From positions 8,960-72,959 of the forward strand of contig JBIICJ010000001.1 of the NCBI GenBank assembly GCA_044238965.1: a stretch of 64,000 nt of DNA. The letters are read 5' to 3'. The notes beneath the pieces were generated by a model that saw only the letters and a program-made list of their open reading frames with translations, had not been told where the DNA came from and ran no database searches. The position numbers and the translations under genes were made by a program. The stretch comes from Micavibrio_B sp044238965. Lineage in GTDB: Bacteria > Pseudomonadota > Alphaproteobacteria > Micavibrionales > Micavibrionaceae. Position 1 is the first letter of the stretch. The number at the start of each line of letters is the position of its first letter. Below, one piece after another: positions 8,643 through 16,836 of the stretch.

Positions 8643-9030
8643 TGAGGTCTATTCCTTCTAATAACTCGGTTTCATGCGCTATGAGATCCTTCGCTTCGCG
8701 CAAGGCTTTATAATAATGACCCCCGATAATTTGTTCATTGATCCGCAAGAAATGAATTTTTGTCGATGGTGCCGCCTGTTGAATCAATTTCAACATTTCA
8801 AAATATTTCGGATGATAATCAAGTGGGTTACGCGCCAAATACATACATTGCACGAGAAAGTAAACTTTCTTACATGGCGTATTGGCTTCGTGTTCCTGCA
8901 ACACATCTTTTTCACGCAAAATAGGGGCTTCCCCCGAAATGTGCAAACGTGTGCGTTGATCATCATTCGTAATCACGGCGGTGCCGATTAAAATTTTCTC
9001 TCCTGGTTTTAAATCAATGACGAGTGCCAT
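8602..9030 (-). CDS. flbT: Flagellar biosynthesis repressor FlbT
   Basis: 142 residues beginning MALVIDLKPGEKILIG, the typical FlbT opening. A cysteine-containing helical core follows (VYFLVQCMYLARNP). In Caulobacter and relatives FlbT binds the flagellin mRNA leader and destabilises it until the hook is complete. A strong AAAGGAG site lies before the ATG. It is followed at once by flaF with a 41-base overlap. A short intergenic gap separates it from the flagellin-like gene upstream, so the three may be cotranscribed. Confidence 0.93.
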   Translation of the reverse strand: MALVIDLKPGEKILIGTAVITNDDQRTRLHISGEAPILREKDVLQEHEANTPCKKVYFLVQCMYLARNPLDYHPKYFEMLKLIQQAAPSTKIHFLRINEQIIGGHYYKALREAKDLIAHETELLEGIDLNEHSPQQSEPTTN

Positions 9031-9085
9031 TTTGATCTCCTTTATAATACGGTGTGTGGGCCCAAATGGGGCGACAAAATAGGGG

Positions 9086-9778
9086 TTAGAATTGGTTTAA
9101 AATTTGCCTTTGGGCGTCGCTGGCAAGGTTTGAATCATCTTCGCTTAATTGTTGACGGACCTGCAGGGCTAATAAATTGGCGGCTTCATCCTTCATCACG
9201 CTAGGGGCGGGCGCTGAACCATCATCGGTTAATAAATTAGCCATGGTTTCGCGCGAAAATTCTTCACGTCCCTGCAATAAAAATAAATCAGACGTAATAA
9301 TATGCCGCAAAGTCGTGGCGATATCGATCGCATTCATGACATCAATGCGACAATCTTGTACCTTTTCAATGGTTGTAAAATTTACAGGGCGGAATTCTAA
9401 CGCGGTTGTGGTTAAATTAATCCCGCGCGTTTCTAATTGACTACGGCCCTCAATATCAAAATTGATAAATAAACTCTCGCCTTTGAGTAAATTAATATTT
9501 TTAACGCTGGCTTTTTCAACAGCATCATCAATTTTCTTTAAAACATTACGATAACGTTCTTCTAATTCTTCGATACGGGCTTTGTTACCTTCGTACCCCG
9601 CGCTGGTTTTTAATGTGTCGCGCGCACGCACGCTAATGCCGCCCGCCTCTTCAATGGCGGCGATAATATCATCAACGAAAATGCGGCTTGCATTTAAAAC
9701 GCCAATACCATTCTCAAACCCATCGAGAAGGGTTTTAAGGTCATTAATCGTGAGAATATGGGGCTCTTTTTTTGACAT
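9086..9778 (-). CDS. Flagellin-like protein lacking the usual N-terminal rod domain
   Basis: A 230-residue protein whose C-terminal 80 residues follow the flagellin/FlgL pattern: paired coiled helices, a DEAANLLALQVRQQL segment and a final QRQILNQF. The N-terminus lacks the conserved opening of flagellin and starts in a helix (LLDGFENGIGVLNASRIFVDDI) like the second part of the flagellin core. AAGGA lies six bases before the ATG, so the short form appears real rather than a cut-off gene. It may be a filament or junction component, or a decoy for FlbT/FlaF control; both are inference. It lies between fliK and flbT. Confidence 0.6.
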   Translation of the reverse strand: MSKKEPHILTINDLKTLLDGFENGIGVLNASRIFVDDIIAAIEEAGGISVRARDTLKTSAGYEGNKARIEELEERYRNVLKKIDDAVEKASVKNINLLKGESLFINFDIEGRSQLETRGINLTTTALEFRPVNFTTIEKVQDCRIDVMNAIDIATTLRHIITSDLFLLQGREEFSRETMANLLTDDGSAPAPSVMKDEAANLLALQVRQQLSEDDSNLASDAQRQILNQF

Positions 9779-9875
9779 TGGAATCCTTTCTGGATCGGCT
9801 CTTGAGTCACATTCTGTGCTCTCTTATACTACAATTCTAACGGTAAAGAAATTGTTAAACCCTAAAAATATAGGC

Positions 9876-11333
9876 TTAAACGCGGGCGTTATAACGGGTT
9901 AAACCATGGCTATCGACATATAAATCTAAATGACCATTTGCCAATTGATCCATTTCAGTCATCAAATCAGATTTCTCAGTCCCGTTGAATGAAGGGGTGC
10001 GGTCATCTGATTTGCCGTGAGAAGTATGTTCATTCATCGCGTGTTCAAAGGCGCCTTGGTTATGTTCAAAGCTGAGTGATACATTCTCGCTCTTGATCCC
10101 AGCTTGGTTCAACGCATTTTCCAATGCCTGTTGATCGCGCAGGAACATATTCATCGTATCGGCTTTTTCAACCACAAGGTGAACTTTTAAGGGATCACCT
10201 TTTTTATATTCCATACGCACATCCATACGTCCCAATTCGGCAGGATCAAGGCGAAGCGAAATTGATTGCGCGCCAGTTTTTTCATCCTTCACATATTTGT
10301 CAATCACGGCAGCAACGGCTTGCGCCGCACCTTGCGGAAGATTTACAAATGGATTTTGTCCTGTCATCGCGGGGGTTGAATTATGTTGCCCTGATGCAAT
10401 TGTACCCGCAATGGTCAATCCTAAATTTGATGATGTTGGTGCTGTTCCGTTTGTTGATAATGCACTAACCAATACATCATCAAACGAGATTGTTGTTGTA
10501 CTTGCCGTATTATCATCTGCACTCTGTGTTGTCGTTTCTGATTTAATCTGTGCAACAGCTTCGGGAAGGTCAGCATCGGCGGCATCTGCAGTTTCTGCCA
10601 TGGCATATAAATTTAATTCAGTTGATTTTTCAAGGCGAATATCAATGCCTTTGGCGACTCCGTTTACAGGTTTTGTTTGCAAATTTGCCATTAATGACGC
10701 GATAGCTTCAGGTTTTGATAATAAAGTCGGATCAGTGTTCAAAGCATTTTGAATGGCAACCTTATTGGCCTCAGATGGTACAACGCGCAGGCCAGCCGTC
10801 TCAAGAGTATCGGTGCGGTTTAATGCATCAATTAAACGTTTCATATCTGATGATGATAATGTGGATGCTGCGCTTACAGGCGTTTCGGCACTGGTGGTTG
10901 TGGGTTCTGTTGTTGCTAACTGAGGCGCAGATATAACATCATCCGTGGCTGTTGTGCTGTCGGCCGTTGTCATTTGTGGTGCAACAGTAGGAACAATGAT
11001 GGGTGCTTCAGTCGATATATCAATCGCATTCATTGTTTCAGCAGGTAATAATGATACACTGATTTGTGATGCCATTAAATCTGGGGCAGGTGTTACCACA
11101 ACCGATGCCACAATCGGCGTTGCCATTGTTGATACTGTTTCTAATTCGGTTTCAAACGTTTTATCTTTTGATTTTGCTTTATCACCACCGCTGCAATCTT
11201 CACATTCTTGCGTGCGGTCTTTTTCTTTACTGCGTGCTAATTTTTCATTTTCATCGCGATCATCTTGCTTCACAATTGGTTTTGTGTTTGAAACTGTAGG
11301 CGTTGAGATCAAAAGTGCAGATGATGCGGTCAT
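9876..11333 (-). CDS. fliK: Flagellar hook-length control protein FliK
   Basis: 485 residues. The first 300 are Thr/Ala/Ser-rich and probably extended, as expected for a secreted ruler. The C-terminal domain (about 345-430) carries the FliK signature, including LRLDPAELGRMDVRM and LRDQQALENALNQAGI. FliK measures the hook and switches the FlhB export gate to filament substrates. A CxxC pair at residues 44 and 47 is unusual in an exported flagellar protein. It is the last member of the flgI-flgJ-flgN-fliK run, 22 bases after flgN. Confidence 0.9.
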   Translation of the reverse strand: MTASSALLISTPTVSNTKPIVKQDDRDENEKLARSKEKDRTQECEDCSGGDKAKSKDKTFETELETVSTMATPIVASVVVTPAPDLMASQISVSLLPAETMNAIDISTEAPIIVPTVAPQMTTADSTTATDDVISAPQLATTEPTTTSAETPVSAASTLSSSDMKRLIDALNRTDTLETAGLRVVPSEANKVAIQNALNTDPTLLSKPEAIASLMANLQTKPVNGVAKGIDIRLEKSTELNLYAMAETADAADADLPEAVAQIKSETTTQSADDNTASTTTISFDDVLVSALSTNGTAPTSSNLGLTIAGTIASGQHNSTPAMTGQNPFVNLPQGAAQAVAAVIDKYVKDEKTGAQSISLRLDPAELGRMDVRMEYKKGDPLKVHLVVEKADTMNMFLRDQQALENALNQAGIKSENVSLSFEHNQGAFEHAMNEHTSHGKSDDRTPSFNGTEKSDLMTEMDQLANGHLDLYVDSHGLTRYNARV

Positions 11334-11355
11334 ACGATGTCCTTATAAAGCGAAT

Positions 11356-11826
11356 TTAGAATGATTCATTAATGGCGGTAGCTTGAACGCGCGTACTGCT
11401 ATCGCTCAATGATCCGCGTGGGTTATATAATGACTTGTCTTTTTCAATGGTGGCGCGTGCGGCCTCAATTAAACGGGTTTGCATACGACGTACCGATTCT
11501 ACCATGCGCAATGACCATGCCATTGATTGTTCGGCGAGCACATCTAATTCTAATTGAAGTTTGATTAATTGTTCGCGCAAAGCAGGCGACGCGGTGCGAA
11601 TAGCATCGCCCTTGGCTTTGACAGCTTTAAGGCCAATTTCAAAATTACGGGTCGCAATATCTTTGTCTGGTTGTAACGCCACAAAATCTTTTAAACGACG
11701 CGCAAGCATAGCTTGGTGTTCAGCTTCATATATTTTTTTTAATGTTGTCATCAACGCCAAAATCTCCGTGAGCATTTCATCAGGAGATCCATTTAGCAGG
11801 CGAGATGAAGAAGAGGTTGTTGTCAT
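11356..11826 (-). CDS. FlgN-like flagellar export chaperone
   Basis: 156 residues, almost entirely helical, with long heptad-like stretches (LTEILALMTTLKKIYEAEHQAM; LVESVRRMQTRL-type helix near 110). FlgN chaperones the hook-associated proteins FlgK and FlgL to the export gate. The call rests on size, helical character and position between flgJ and fliK, because FlgN proteins are poorly conserved. It overlaps flgJ by four bases (ATGA), so translation is coupled. Confidence 0.65.
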   Translation of the reverse strand: MTTTSSSSRLLNGSPDEMLTEILALMTTLKKIYEAEHQAMLARRLKDFVALQPDKDIATRNFEIGLKAVKAKGDAIRTASPALREQLIKLQLELDVLAEQSMAWSLRMVESVRRMQTRLIEAARATIEKDKSLYNPRGSLSDSSTRVQATAINESF

Positions 11827-12206
11827 ACGCTCATATCCGTTGTTGATAATGATGATACGGGCGGTGTGTCTGTTTGGGGCGCATACTTATAATTTTTGAC
11901 TGCATCTTGGCCGTTGGCTACCAATTGTGCATGGATCAATTGGGCTTTGACATCTTCCGCCAAACCAATGCCGCCTTGCTTCGAAATCATCTTACCATAT
12001 TCATTTAATTGGAAATCACGAAATACTTCCTCTCCCTTACCGCCACCAAAGAAAGGATCAACTTCCATCATTTCAAACATTGGCTTTAACATCTCGGTGA
12101 TAAAGACAGCTTCGAAATCTTGGGCAGTTGCCTCAATCTTCTTCATCTCCTTGTCCGAGAGTGTCGCGGCTTGTTGTTGTGATGAAAGTGGAGCAAGTGT
12201 TGTCAT
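11823..12206 (-). CDS. flgJ: Rod-binding protein, FlgJ N-terminal domain type
   Basis: 127 residues corresponding to the rod-binding half of FlgJ only, with the motif FEAVFITEMLKPMF and the downstream GGKGEEVFRDFQLNEYGKMISKQGGIGLAE. The muramidase half found in enterobacteria is absent, which is normal in alphaproteobacteria, where a separate enzyme opens the cell wall. It caps the growing rod in the periplasm. It starts two bases after the flgI stop and overlaps flgN by four bases. Confidence 0.9.
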   Translation of the reverse strand: MTTLAPLSSQQQAATLSDKEMKKIEATAQDFEAVFITEMLKPMFEMMEVDPFFGGGKGEEVFRDFQLNEYGKMISKQGGIGLAEDVKAQLIHAQLVANGQDAVKNYKYAPQTDTPPVSSLSTTDMSV

Positions 12207-12208
12207 GA

Positions 12209-13372
12209 TTATAATGTCTCAATTTCTGCTTGAAGAGCGCCAGCGGCTTTGATCGCTTGCAAGATTGTGATGATATCACGCGGGCCAACCCCTAATTTGT
12301 TTAACCCTGTGACCAAATCTTGCAATGTTACACCTGCTTCCATCACGGCTAATTTTGCATCACCGCTTTGGTTTACAGCAACATCGGTGCGGGGAACAAC
12401 CACAGTTTCACCATTTTCGGCAAATGGATTTGGTTGTGATACTTGCGGTGTTTCGGTCACTTTGATGGTGAGGTTACCTTGGGCAATGGCAACGGTGCTA
12501 ATGCGAACATCGGCGCCCATTACAATCGTGCCTGAATTTTCATCAATCACCACTTTGGCAACTTGGTCAGGTTGTACAGGCAATTGTTCAATATCGGTGA
12601 TGAGTTCAACAATACCGCCTGGATAACCATCAGGTTTGCGCAATACAACGGTGCCATCATTTTGCGCGGATGCTAATTCACCATTCGTGAAACCATTGAT
12701 CGCGCGGGCGATACGGCGCGCGGTGGTAAAATCAGGATTGCGCAATGATAAACGCACTTCGGGTAAATTGTTGAGATCAAAATCAATTTCTTTTTCAACA
12801 ATCGCACCTTCGGCAATACGTCCACGTGTCGGTGTGTTTTGGGTGACAGATTGCGCAGACCCGCCAGCTGAGAAACCAGAAATAGCAATCGGGCCCTGCG
12901 CTACGGCATACACTTCACCATCGGCGGCCTTTAATGGCGTTACCAATAACGTACCGCCTTGTAATGATTTTGAATCGCCCAATGTGGATACAGTGATATC
13001 AATTTTTGAACCTTGGTTGGCGAATGCGGGTAAAGTGCTGGTCACCATTACGGCGGCAACGTTCCCAGTGTTTAAATTTTGACCGCGGATATTGACGCCC
13101 AAACGTTCCAACATGGCAGTGAGTGATTGACCTGTGAATGGTGAATTATTTAATTTATCACCTGTGCCGTTTAATCCCACAACCAAACCGTAACCGATAA
13201 GCACGTTTTCACGAACGCCTTCGATATCGACGATGTCTTTAATGCGTGTCGTACTTGCATTTGCGCTGACTGATGATCCGAACCAGATCAGTGAGAAAAA
13301 GAAGGATGCCCAGAGGAGTAAAATCCATCCTGTGCGTGAAAGTTTCTTAGTCTGTGTTTTATGCGTTGTCAT
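12209..13372 (-). CDS. flgI: Flagellar P-ring protein FlgI
   Basis: FlgI builds the P-ring around the rod in the peptidoglycan layer. I choose the ATG at 13370-13372 because GGTGG lies five bases before it; a GTG three codons earlier overlaps that site. The 387-residue product has a basic start, a hydrophobic signal segment (about 15-35, ending VSANA) and the family signature around RIKDIVDIEGVRENVLIGYGLVVGLNGTGD. It heads flgI-flgJ-flgN-fliK and has a sigma-54-like promoter 40-55 bases upstream. Confidence 0.95.
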   Translation of the reverse strand: MTTHKTQTKKLSRTGWILLLWASFFFSLIWFGSSVSANASTTRIKDIVDIEGVRENVLIGYGLVVGLNGTGDKLNNSPFTGQSLTAMLERLGVNIRGQNLNTGNVAAVMVTSTLPAFANQGSKIDITVSTLGDSKSLQGGTLLVTPLKAADGEVYAVAQGPIAISGFSAGGSAQSVTQNTPTRGRIAEGAIVEKEIDFDLNNLPEVRLSLRNPDFTTARRIARAINGFTNGELASAQNDGTVVLRKPDGYPGGIVELITDIEQLPVQPDQVAKVVIDENSGTIVMGADVRISTVAIAQGNLTIKVTETPQVSQPNPFAENGETVVVPRTDVAVNQSGDAKLAVMEAGVTLQDLVTGLNKLGVGPRDIITILQAIKAAGALQAEIETL

Positions 13373-13411
13373 GTTAACCACCCAAAGTTATATCTTTCCA
13401 TGAAAGAACTA

Positions 13412-13427
13412 TGCGAGTTCCGTGCCA
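13412..13427 (-). promoter_or_regulatory. Sigma-54-type promoter for flgI
   Basis: On the minus strand TGGCACG is followed by four bases and then TCGCA, so GG and GC are 12 bases apart as RpoN requires. Only one base differs from the TTGCA element. It lies 40 bases before the flgI start codon, in the gap shared with fliX. Confidence 0.75.
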
Positions 13428-13444
13428 GTTTCGGGCGCAAATGA

Positions 13445-13480
13445 TTGGGAATGAACGGGATTTGACGGGAAATAACGGGA
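13445..13480. repeat. Helically phased 10-bp direct repeats in the flgI-fliX gap
   Basis: ACGGGA occurs at 13455, 13465 and 13475, and TTGGGA at 13445, all on an exact 10-base period. The last three units share an AT-rich four-base filler. The block lies 18-53 bases upstream of the flgI sigma-54 element and about 70 bases before fliX. It may be an activator site for FlbD or another regulator; this is inference. Confidence 0.6.
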
Positions 13481-13550
13481 TTTACAAGAAAATCGGGTCG
13501 GCAAAATTTTCCCAATGAAATATCTCAAAAATTTCGGTATAAATATACTC

Positions 13551-13994
13551 ATGAAAATCACAGGTCCTGACGGCCCCAAATCGGTGGGCGGTACGAAAAA
13601 AACAGAAAAATCAAAGGGTTCATCCTCATTTGGCGATATGCTGGGGGTTGATGAAGCGGCCGAAACCGCCCATTCCATGGGGGCGGGGGCGATTGCCCGT
13701 ATTGATGTTTTATTGGCGGCGCAAGCCTCCGAAGACCCAACAGAACGCGCGGCGCGCGGCCGTATGAAAAAACGCGGCGATCAGATTTTGCGCACCCTTG
13801 ATAAACTCCGCATTGGTATTTTGACAGGCACATTGACGGTGGGCAATTTGATTGATGTTGCCGATGTGGTGGCCAGCCACCGCGAAAAATTGAATGATCC
13901 CGAATTGGTTGGTATTTTGGATGAAATTGATCTGCGCGCCCAAATTGAGGTCGCCAAGATGCGTATGGCGCTGGATGCGTCAAAAATGCTATAG
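13551..13994 (+). CDS. fliX: Flagellar assembly regulator FliX
   Basis: FliX couples basal-body completion to FlbD activity and thus to sigma-54-dependent hook and filament genes in Caulobacter. The chosen ATG at 13551 gives 147 residues beginning MKITGPDGP, the normal FliX start; an ATG at 13515 adds 12 residues. A hydrophobic helical core includes GAGAIARIDVLLAAQ and LRIGILTGTLTVGNL, and the C-terminal half is a conserved four-helix region. No good ribosome binding site is seen. It diverges from flgI, one of its expected targets. Confidence 0.92.
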   Translation: MKITGPDGPKSVGGTKKTEKSKGSSSFGDMLGVDEAAETAHSMGAGAIARIDVLLAAQASEDPTERAARGRMKKRGDQILRTLDKLRIGILTGTLTVGNLIDVADVVASHREKLNDPELVGILDEIDLRAQIEVAKMRMALDASKML

Positions 13995-14085
13995 ATTTGG
14001 GTGGATGGTTGCGCGCTGTCCCTTGAATTTTCCACCGAATCCCGCATAATTTAGGTCACTTTTATAACCCACAAAAGGTATGTTT

Positions 14086-14517
14086 ATGTCAAAAGTAGGT
14101 AGCGTTCTGGTTCCGCCAAATTATAAGCCAACCGACAAAGAAAAATTTATGAATCCTGTCATGCGGGAATATTTTCGCCAGAAATTGATCAAATGGCGTG
14201 AGGAATTGTTACGGGAATCGAGCGATACCATCGCCCAAACTTTGCAAACAACCGAATTGCAACAACCTGATTTAACTGATCGCGCATCGGCGGAAACCGA
14301 TCACGCGCTCGAACTTCGCACCCGTGACCGCGAACGTAAATTGATTACCAAAATCAACGAAGCATTATTGCGCATTGATGATGATACATACGGATATTGC
14401 GAAGAAACAGGTGAACCCATTGCCGTGGGTCGTTTGGATGCGCGCCCAATTGCCACATTATCATTAGAAGCGCAAGAACGTCACGAACGTATGGAACGCA
14501 CACACCGCGATGATTAA
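14086..14517 (+). CDS. dksA: DksA/TraR-type RNA polymerase regulator
   Basis: 143 residues from the ATG at 14086, which has AAAAGG seven bases upstream; the ATG at 14080 is too close to that site. The N-terminal half forms the coiled coil that enters the RNA polymerase secondary channel. The C-terminal globular part reads YGYCEETGEPIAVGRLDARPIATLS, here quoted only by its ends YGYC and PIATLS at about residues 102-127. Only one of the four zinc cysteines is left, as in many alphaproteobacterial DksA proteins, so it is probably zinc-independent. It lies between fliX and flgH, as in Caulobacter-like clusters. Confidence 0.92.
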   Translation: MSKVGSVLVPPNYKPTDKEKFMNPVMREYFRQKLIKWREELLRESSDTIAQTLQTTELQQPDLTDRASAETDHALELRTRDRERKLITKINEALLRIDDDTYGYCEETGEPIAVGRLDARPIATLSLEAQERHERMERTHRDD

Positions 14518-14560
14518 AATCTGTTAACCGCAGAGGCGCGGGGTTAAAGAGCTTTTTTGA

Positions 14561-14597
14561 AAATCTTCTGATCATATGGTTGGAAGATTTTTTTATT
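14561..14597 (+). terminator. Terminator after dksA
   Basis: AAATCTTC at 14561-14568 pairs with GAAGATTT at 14583-14590 across a 14-base loop, followed by a T-rich run. It is AT-rich and the loop is long, so it is a moderate call. Confidence 0.55.
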
Positions 14598-14643
14598 TAT
14601 AAAATTATCTCCGCCACTCTATCTCTCTGCGATAAATTTAATC

Positions 14644-14676
14644 AAAAAAATCCCGAAGGTTTTAAGGCCTTCGGGA
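14644..14676 (-). terminator. Terminator of the flgF-flgG-flgA-flgH operon
   Basis: TCCCGAAGG at 14651-14659 pairs perfectly with CCTTCGGGA at 14668-14676, closing an eight-base loop. On the minus strand seven T follow directly (14650 to 14644). This is a textbook intrinsic terminator 85 bases after the flgH stop. Confidence 0.92.
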
Positions 14677-14760
14677 CGGAGTTGGGTGGGTAAGGGATTC
14701 TGTTCACGCGCGTGGTATGGGGATGGGGAATGCGCGTGAACAGATAGGGGAAAACAGGGT

Positions 14761-15531
14761 TTAGAATGGCATCAACACATCCATAACTTGTTGGCCGTAA
14801 CGTGGTTGCTGCACATCGGTAATTTGACCTTTGCCGCCATATTGAACACGGGCTTCGGCAATTTTTTCGTATGAAATGGAATTATCAATGCCGATATCTT
14901 CGGGACGGATAATACCTGCCAATTTCAATACGCGATTTTCGAAATTCACGCGGACTTCTTGTGCACCATGAATGACCATGTTTCCATTAGGCAGAACTTG
15001 CGATACAGTTGCAGCCAATTTCATTTCAATTTTTTCTTCACGATCAACTTCGCCTGAGCCACGATGGCTTGAATCTGAACTTGCGCTGGTGAGATTATTT
15101 AGATCCAATTCATCGGGTAGAACGCGACCTAAATCACCTTCGAACCCAAGTAAGTTTGGCAAACCTGCTTGTTCATTTGCGGTACGTGTGCGCGTTGTTT
15201 CATTTTTAATTTCACCCTTGTCATCAATATCGATCACAACGGTCAAAATATCGCCCACTTCATCGGCACGTTGGTCTTTGAAAATACCTTTGGTTTCACC
15301 ATTCCACAATGAATTGGCAAGGCGTGGCGATTCTTTCTTCACTGGCATGGGCATGGATACAGGTTTGTATCCGTTCATATCTGTTGGGCTAACCATTGCC
15401 GATTGCGATGGCGTTTCACCCACAGCTTTTAAACGATCGGCGGCGCTGCAAGCTGTCAAAGACGATGCTGCCAATAGCAAGCAAACAAAGGGATGCAGAG
15501 GAAATTTTTTATCTTTAATTATTTGTGTCAT
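14761..15531 (-). CDS. flgH: Flagellar L-ring protein FlgH
   Basis: 256 residues. A lipoprotein signal ends in LTAC at residues 25-28, so the mature protein is acylated on Cys28 and placed in the outer membrane. The L-ring signature follows, with SLWNGETKGIFKDQRADEVGD-type sequence near 95-115 and a C-terminal VQYGGKGQITDVQQPRYGQQ-like end. The ATG has GGTGGG five bases upstream. It is the last gene of the flgF operon and is closed by the terminator at 14644-14676. Confidence 0.95.
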   Translation of the reverse strand: MTQIIKDKKFPLHPFVCLLLAASSLTACSAADRLKAVGETPSQSAMVSPTDMNGYKPVSMPMPVKKESPRLANSLWNGETKGIFKDQRADEVGDILTVVIDIDDKGEIKNETTRTRTANEQAGLPNLLGFEGDLGRVLPDELDLNNLTSASSDSSHRGSGEVDREEKIEMKLAATVSQVLPNGNMVIHGAQEVRVNFENRVLKLAGIIRPEDIGIDNSISYEKIAEARVQYGGKGQITDVQQPRYGQQVMDVLMPF

Positions 15532-15568
15532 AGTGACCCACCTTTCTTTTTTAATACGCAGTTATCAA

Positions 15569-16561
15569 TTATCGAACCGTTACCGTACGATCACCTGTCA
15601 CTTCGGCTGTCATTTGTTTTGCCGATGCCCCGTTGATCACACGAATAAAATCACCTTTGGCACCATTTTGTGATGCTTTGCCTTTAGCGCTTAATAACAG
15701 GCCATTATCATCATATTGGATCAATACTTCATCGCCGCGTTTGACCAATTGTGGTGATGAGATATCACTTTCTTTAATCACGCGACCTGCGGTGATTACG
15801 CGATCTGGTGCCATGCCAATCAAATCATCGGCATCAACAACAGCGTTCGCAATTAATGCACGTTCAGGAACCTGGATATAATCAATATCATTTGCGCTAA
15901 TCACATCCGATTTTTTCATGGTTTGTTTCAATACAGGTACAGACACAGTGCGTATGACAGTCCCCATAATTTGTTTGGTGACAACAGGGTTTTGTTTATC
16001 GGGCACAGCAATGGTTGCGGTAAATACATCGCCATTTTTCGATATATTTAATGATGTAACATCAATGGTTGGCGCAACCGATGTTGGTAATGTTACCGAT
16101 ACATTGGGATCGTTTAATGTTAATGTAATGTCGCCTGCTTTGCCTGTTTCAGCTAATTTTGTTTTGATCTCTTCAGCGATATCATCAGCTGAAATTGTAT
16201 ATGACGCGCGGCGCACAATTACCTGATCCATGTCGGATGCAGGTGTCCAATTCACCTGATGTTTCCGTGCGATCGTTTTTAATGTTTGCGCATTTACAAC
16301 CATTTCTTTACCCAAACGTGGCGCTTTGCCAACAATATTATTGGGATTATTTACATCATCAAATAAATCACCCAATTTGACATGATCACCATCAACAGTA
16401 GTCATTGCGCGCAATGATGCTGCATTCGCATCTGATGTGGTAAAGCCAATGAGATATACCAAAGCCAAACTAAGAATGATCAAAAGCGATAGGCTTTGTA
16501 ACGTCATCAAACCAATTGTTTTTAGGGAATGTTTTTTTAATTTGCGTTGGTATTTTGTCAT
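15569..16561 (-). CDS. flgA: Flagellar P-ring assembly chaperone FlgA
   Basis: FlgA helps FlgI assemble in the periplasm. Two in-frame ATGs lie two codons apart; the second (16559-16561) has GGAGG at eight bases and is preferred over the first, where the spacing is two. The 330-residue product has a long basic start, a signal or membrane segment at about 20-40 ending before ANAAS, and a C-terminal SAF-type region (VLKQTMKKSDVISANDID and GRVIKESDI). It lies between the small gene and flgH. Confidence 0.92.
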   Translation of the reverse strand: MTKYQRKLKKHSLKTIGLMTLQSLSLLIILSLALVYLIGFTTSDANAASLRAMTTVDGDHVKLGDLFDDVNNPNNIVGKAPRLGKEMVVNAQTLKTIARKHQVNWTPASDMDQVIVRRASYTISADDIAEEIKTKLAETGKAGDITLTLNDPNVSVTLPTSVAPTIDVTSLNISKNGDVFTATIAVPDKQNPVVTKQIMGTVIRTVSVPVLKQTMKKSDVISANDIDYIQVPERALIANAVVDADDLIGMAPDRVITAGRVIKESDISSPQLVKRGDEVLIQYDDNGLLLSAKGKASQNGAKGDFIRVINGASAKQMTAEVTGDRTVTVR

Positions 16562-16576
16562 CGACATGTCCTCCGC

Positions 16577-16753
16577 TTATACGTTGCTGTCTAATAATGC
16601 CATGGCATCTTGAAACGATGCGGCAATTGAACTTGGCTCTACGGTTAAACCCGCAACGATTAATGTGGCCACGCCCGCGATCACGAGCACACTGCGCACT
16701 GTTTGTCCGATGATTTCGTTTAAAAACTGATCTTGGATATAATGTTTTCTCAT
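16577..16753 (-). CDS. Small single-pass membrane protein between flgG and flgA (58 residues)
   Basis: An ATG at 16751-16753 opens a 58-codon frame ending TAA at 16577-16579. AGGGA lies about eight bases before the ATG. The product starts with a polar, charged stretch (MRKHYIQDQFLNEIIGQT), then a hydrophobic helix at about 20-38 (VLVIAGVATLIVAGL), then a short amphipathic tail. It fills the only gap in an otherwise tight operon, so it is probably translated. I do not recognise the family; a role in rod or ring assembly is inference from position. Confidence 0.65.
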   Translation of the reverse strand: MRKHYIQDQFLNEIIGQTVRSVLVIAGVATLIVAGLTVEPSSIAASFQDAMALLDSNV

Positions 16754-16836
16754 GATCTTGTCCCTACCTTCGTTTTTTATAATTGCAAGCCCCGTGCCAT
16801 ATTCCCACTAGGTGGGGCTTGCCGCTAAGTCATTGA

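Noticed and set aside
10297..10752. 151-codon plus-strand frame opposite fliK
   Set aside because: Antisense of the Thr/Ala-rich region of fliK; the Cys/Val-rich product has no family features.
14972..15673. 233-codon open frame on the plus strand opposite flgH and flgA
   Set aside because: It runs across two well-supported genes and their gap, has no binding site, and its translation is an antisense shadow rich in Ser, Arg and Cys.
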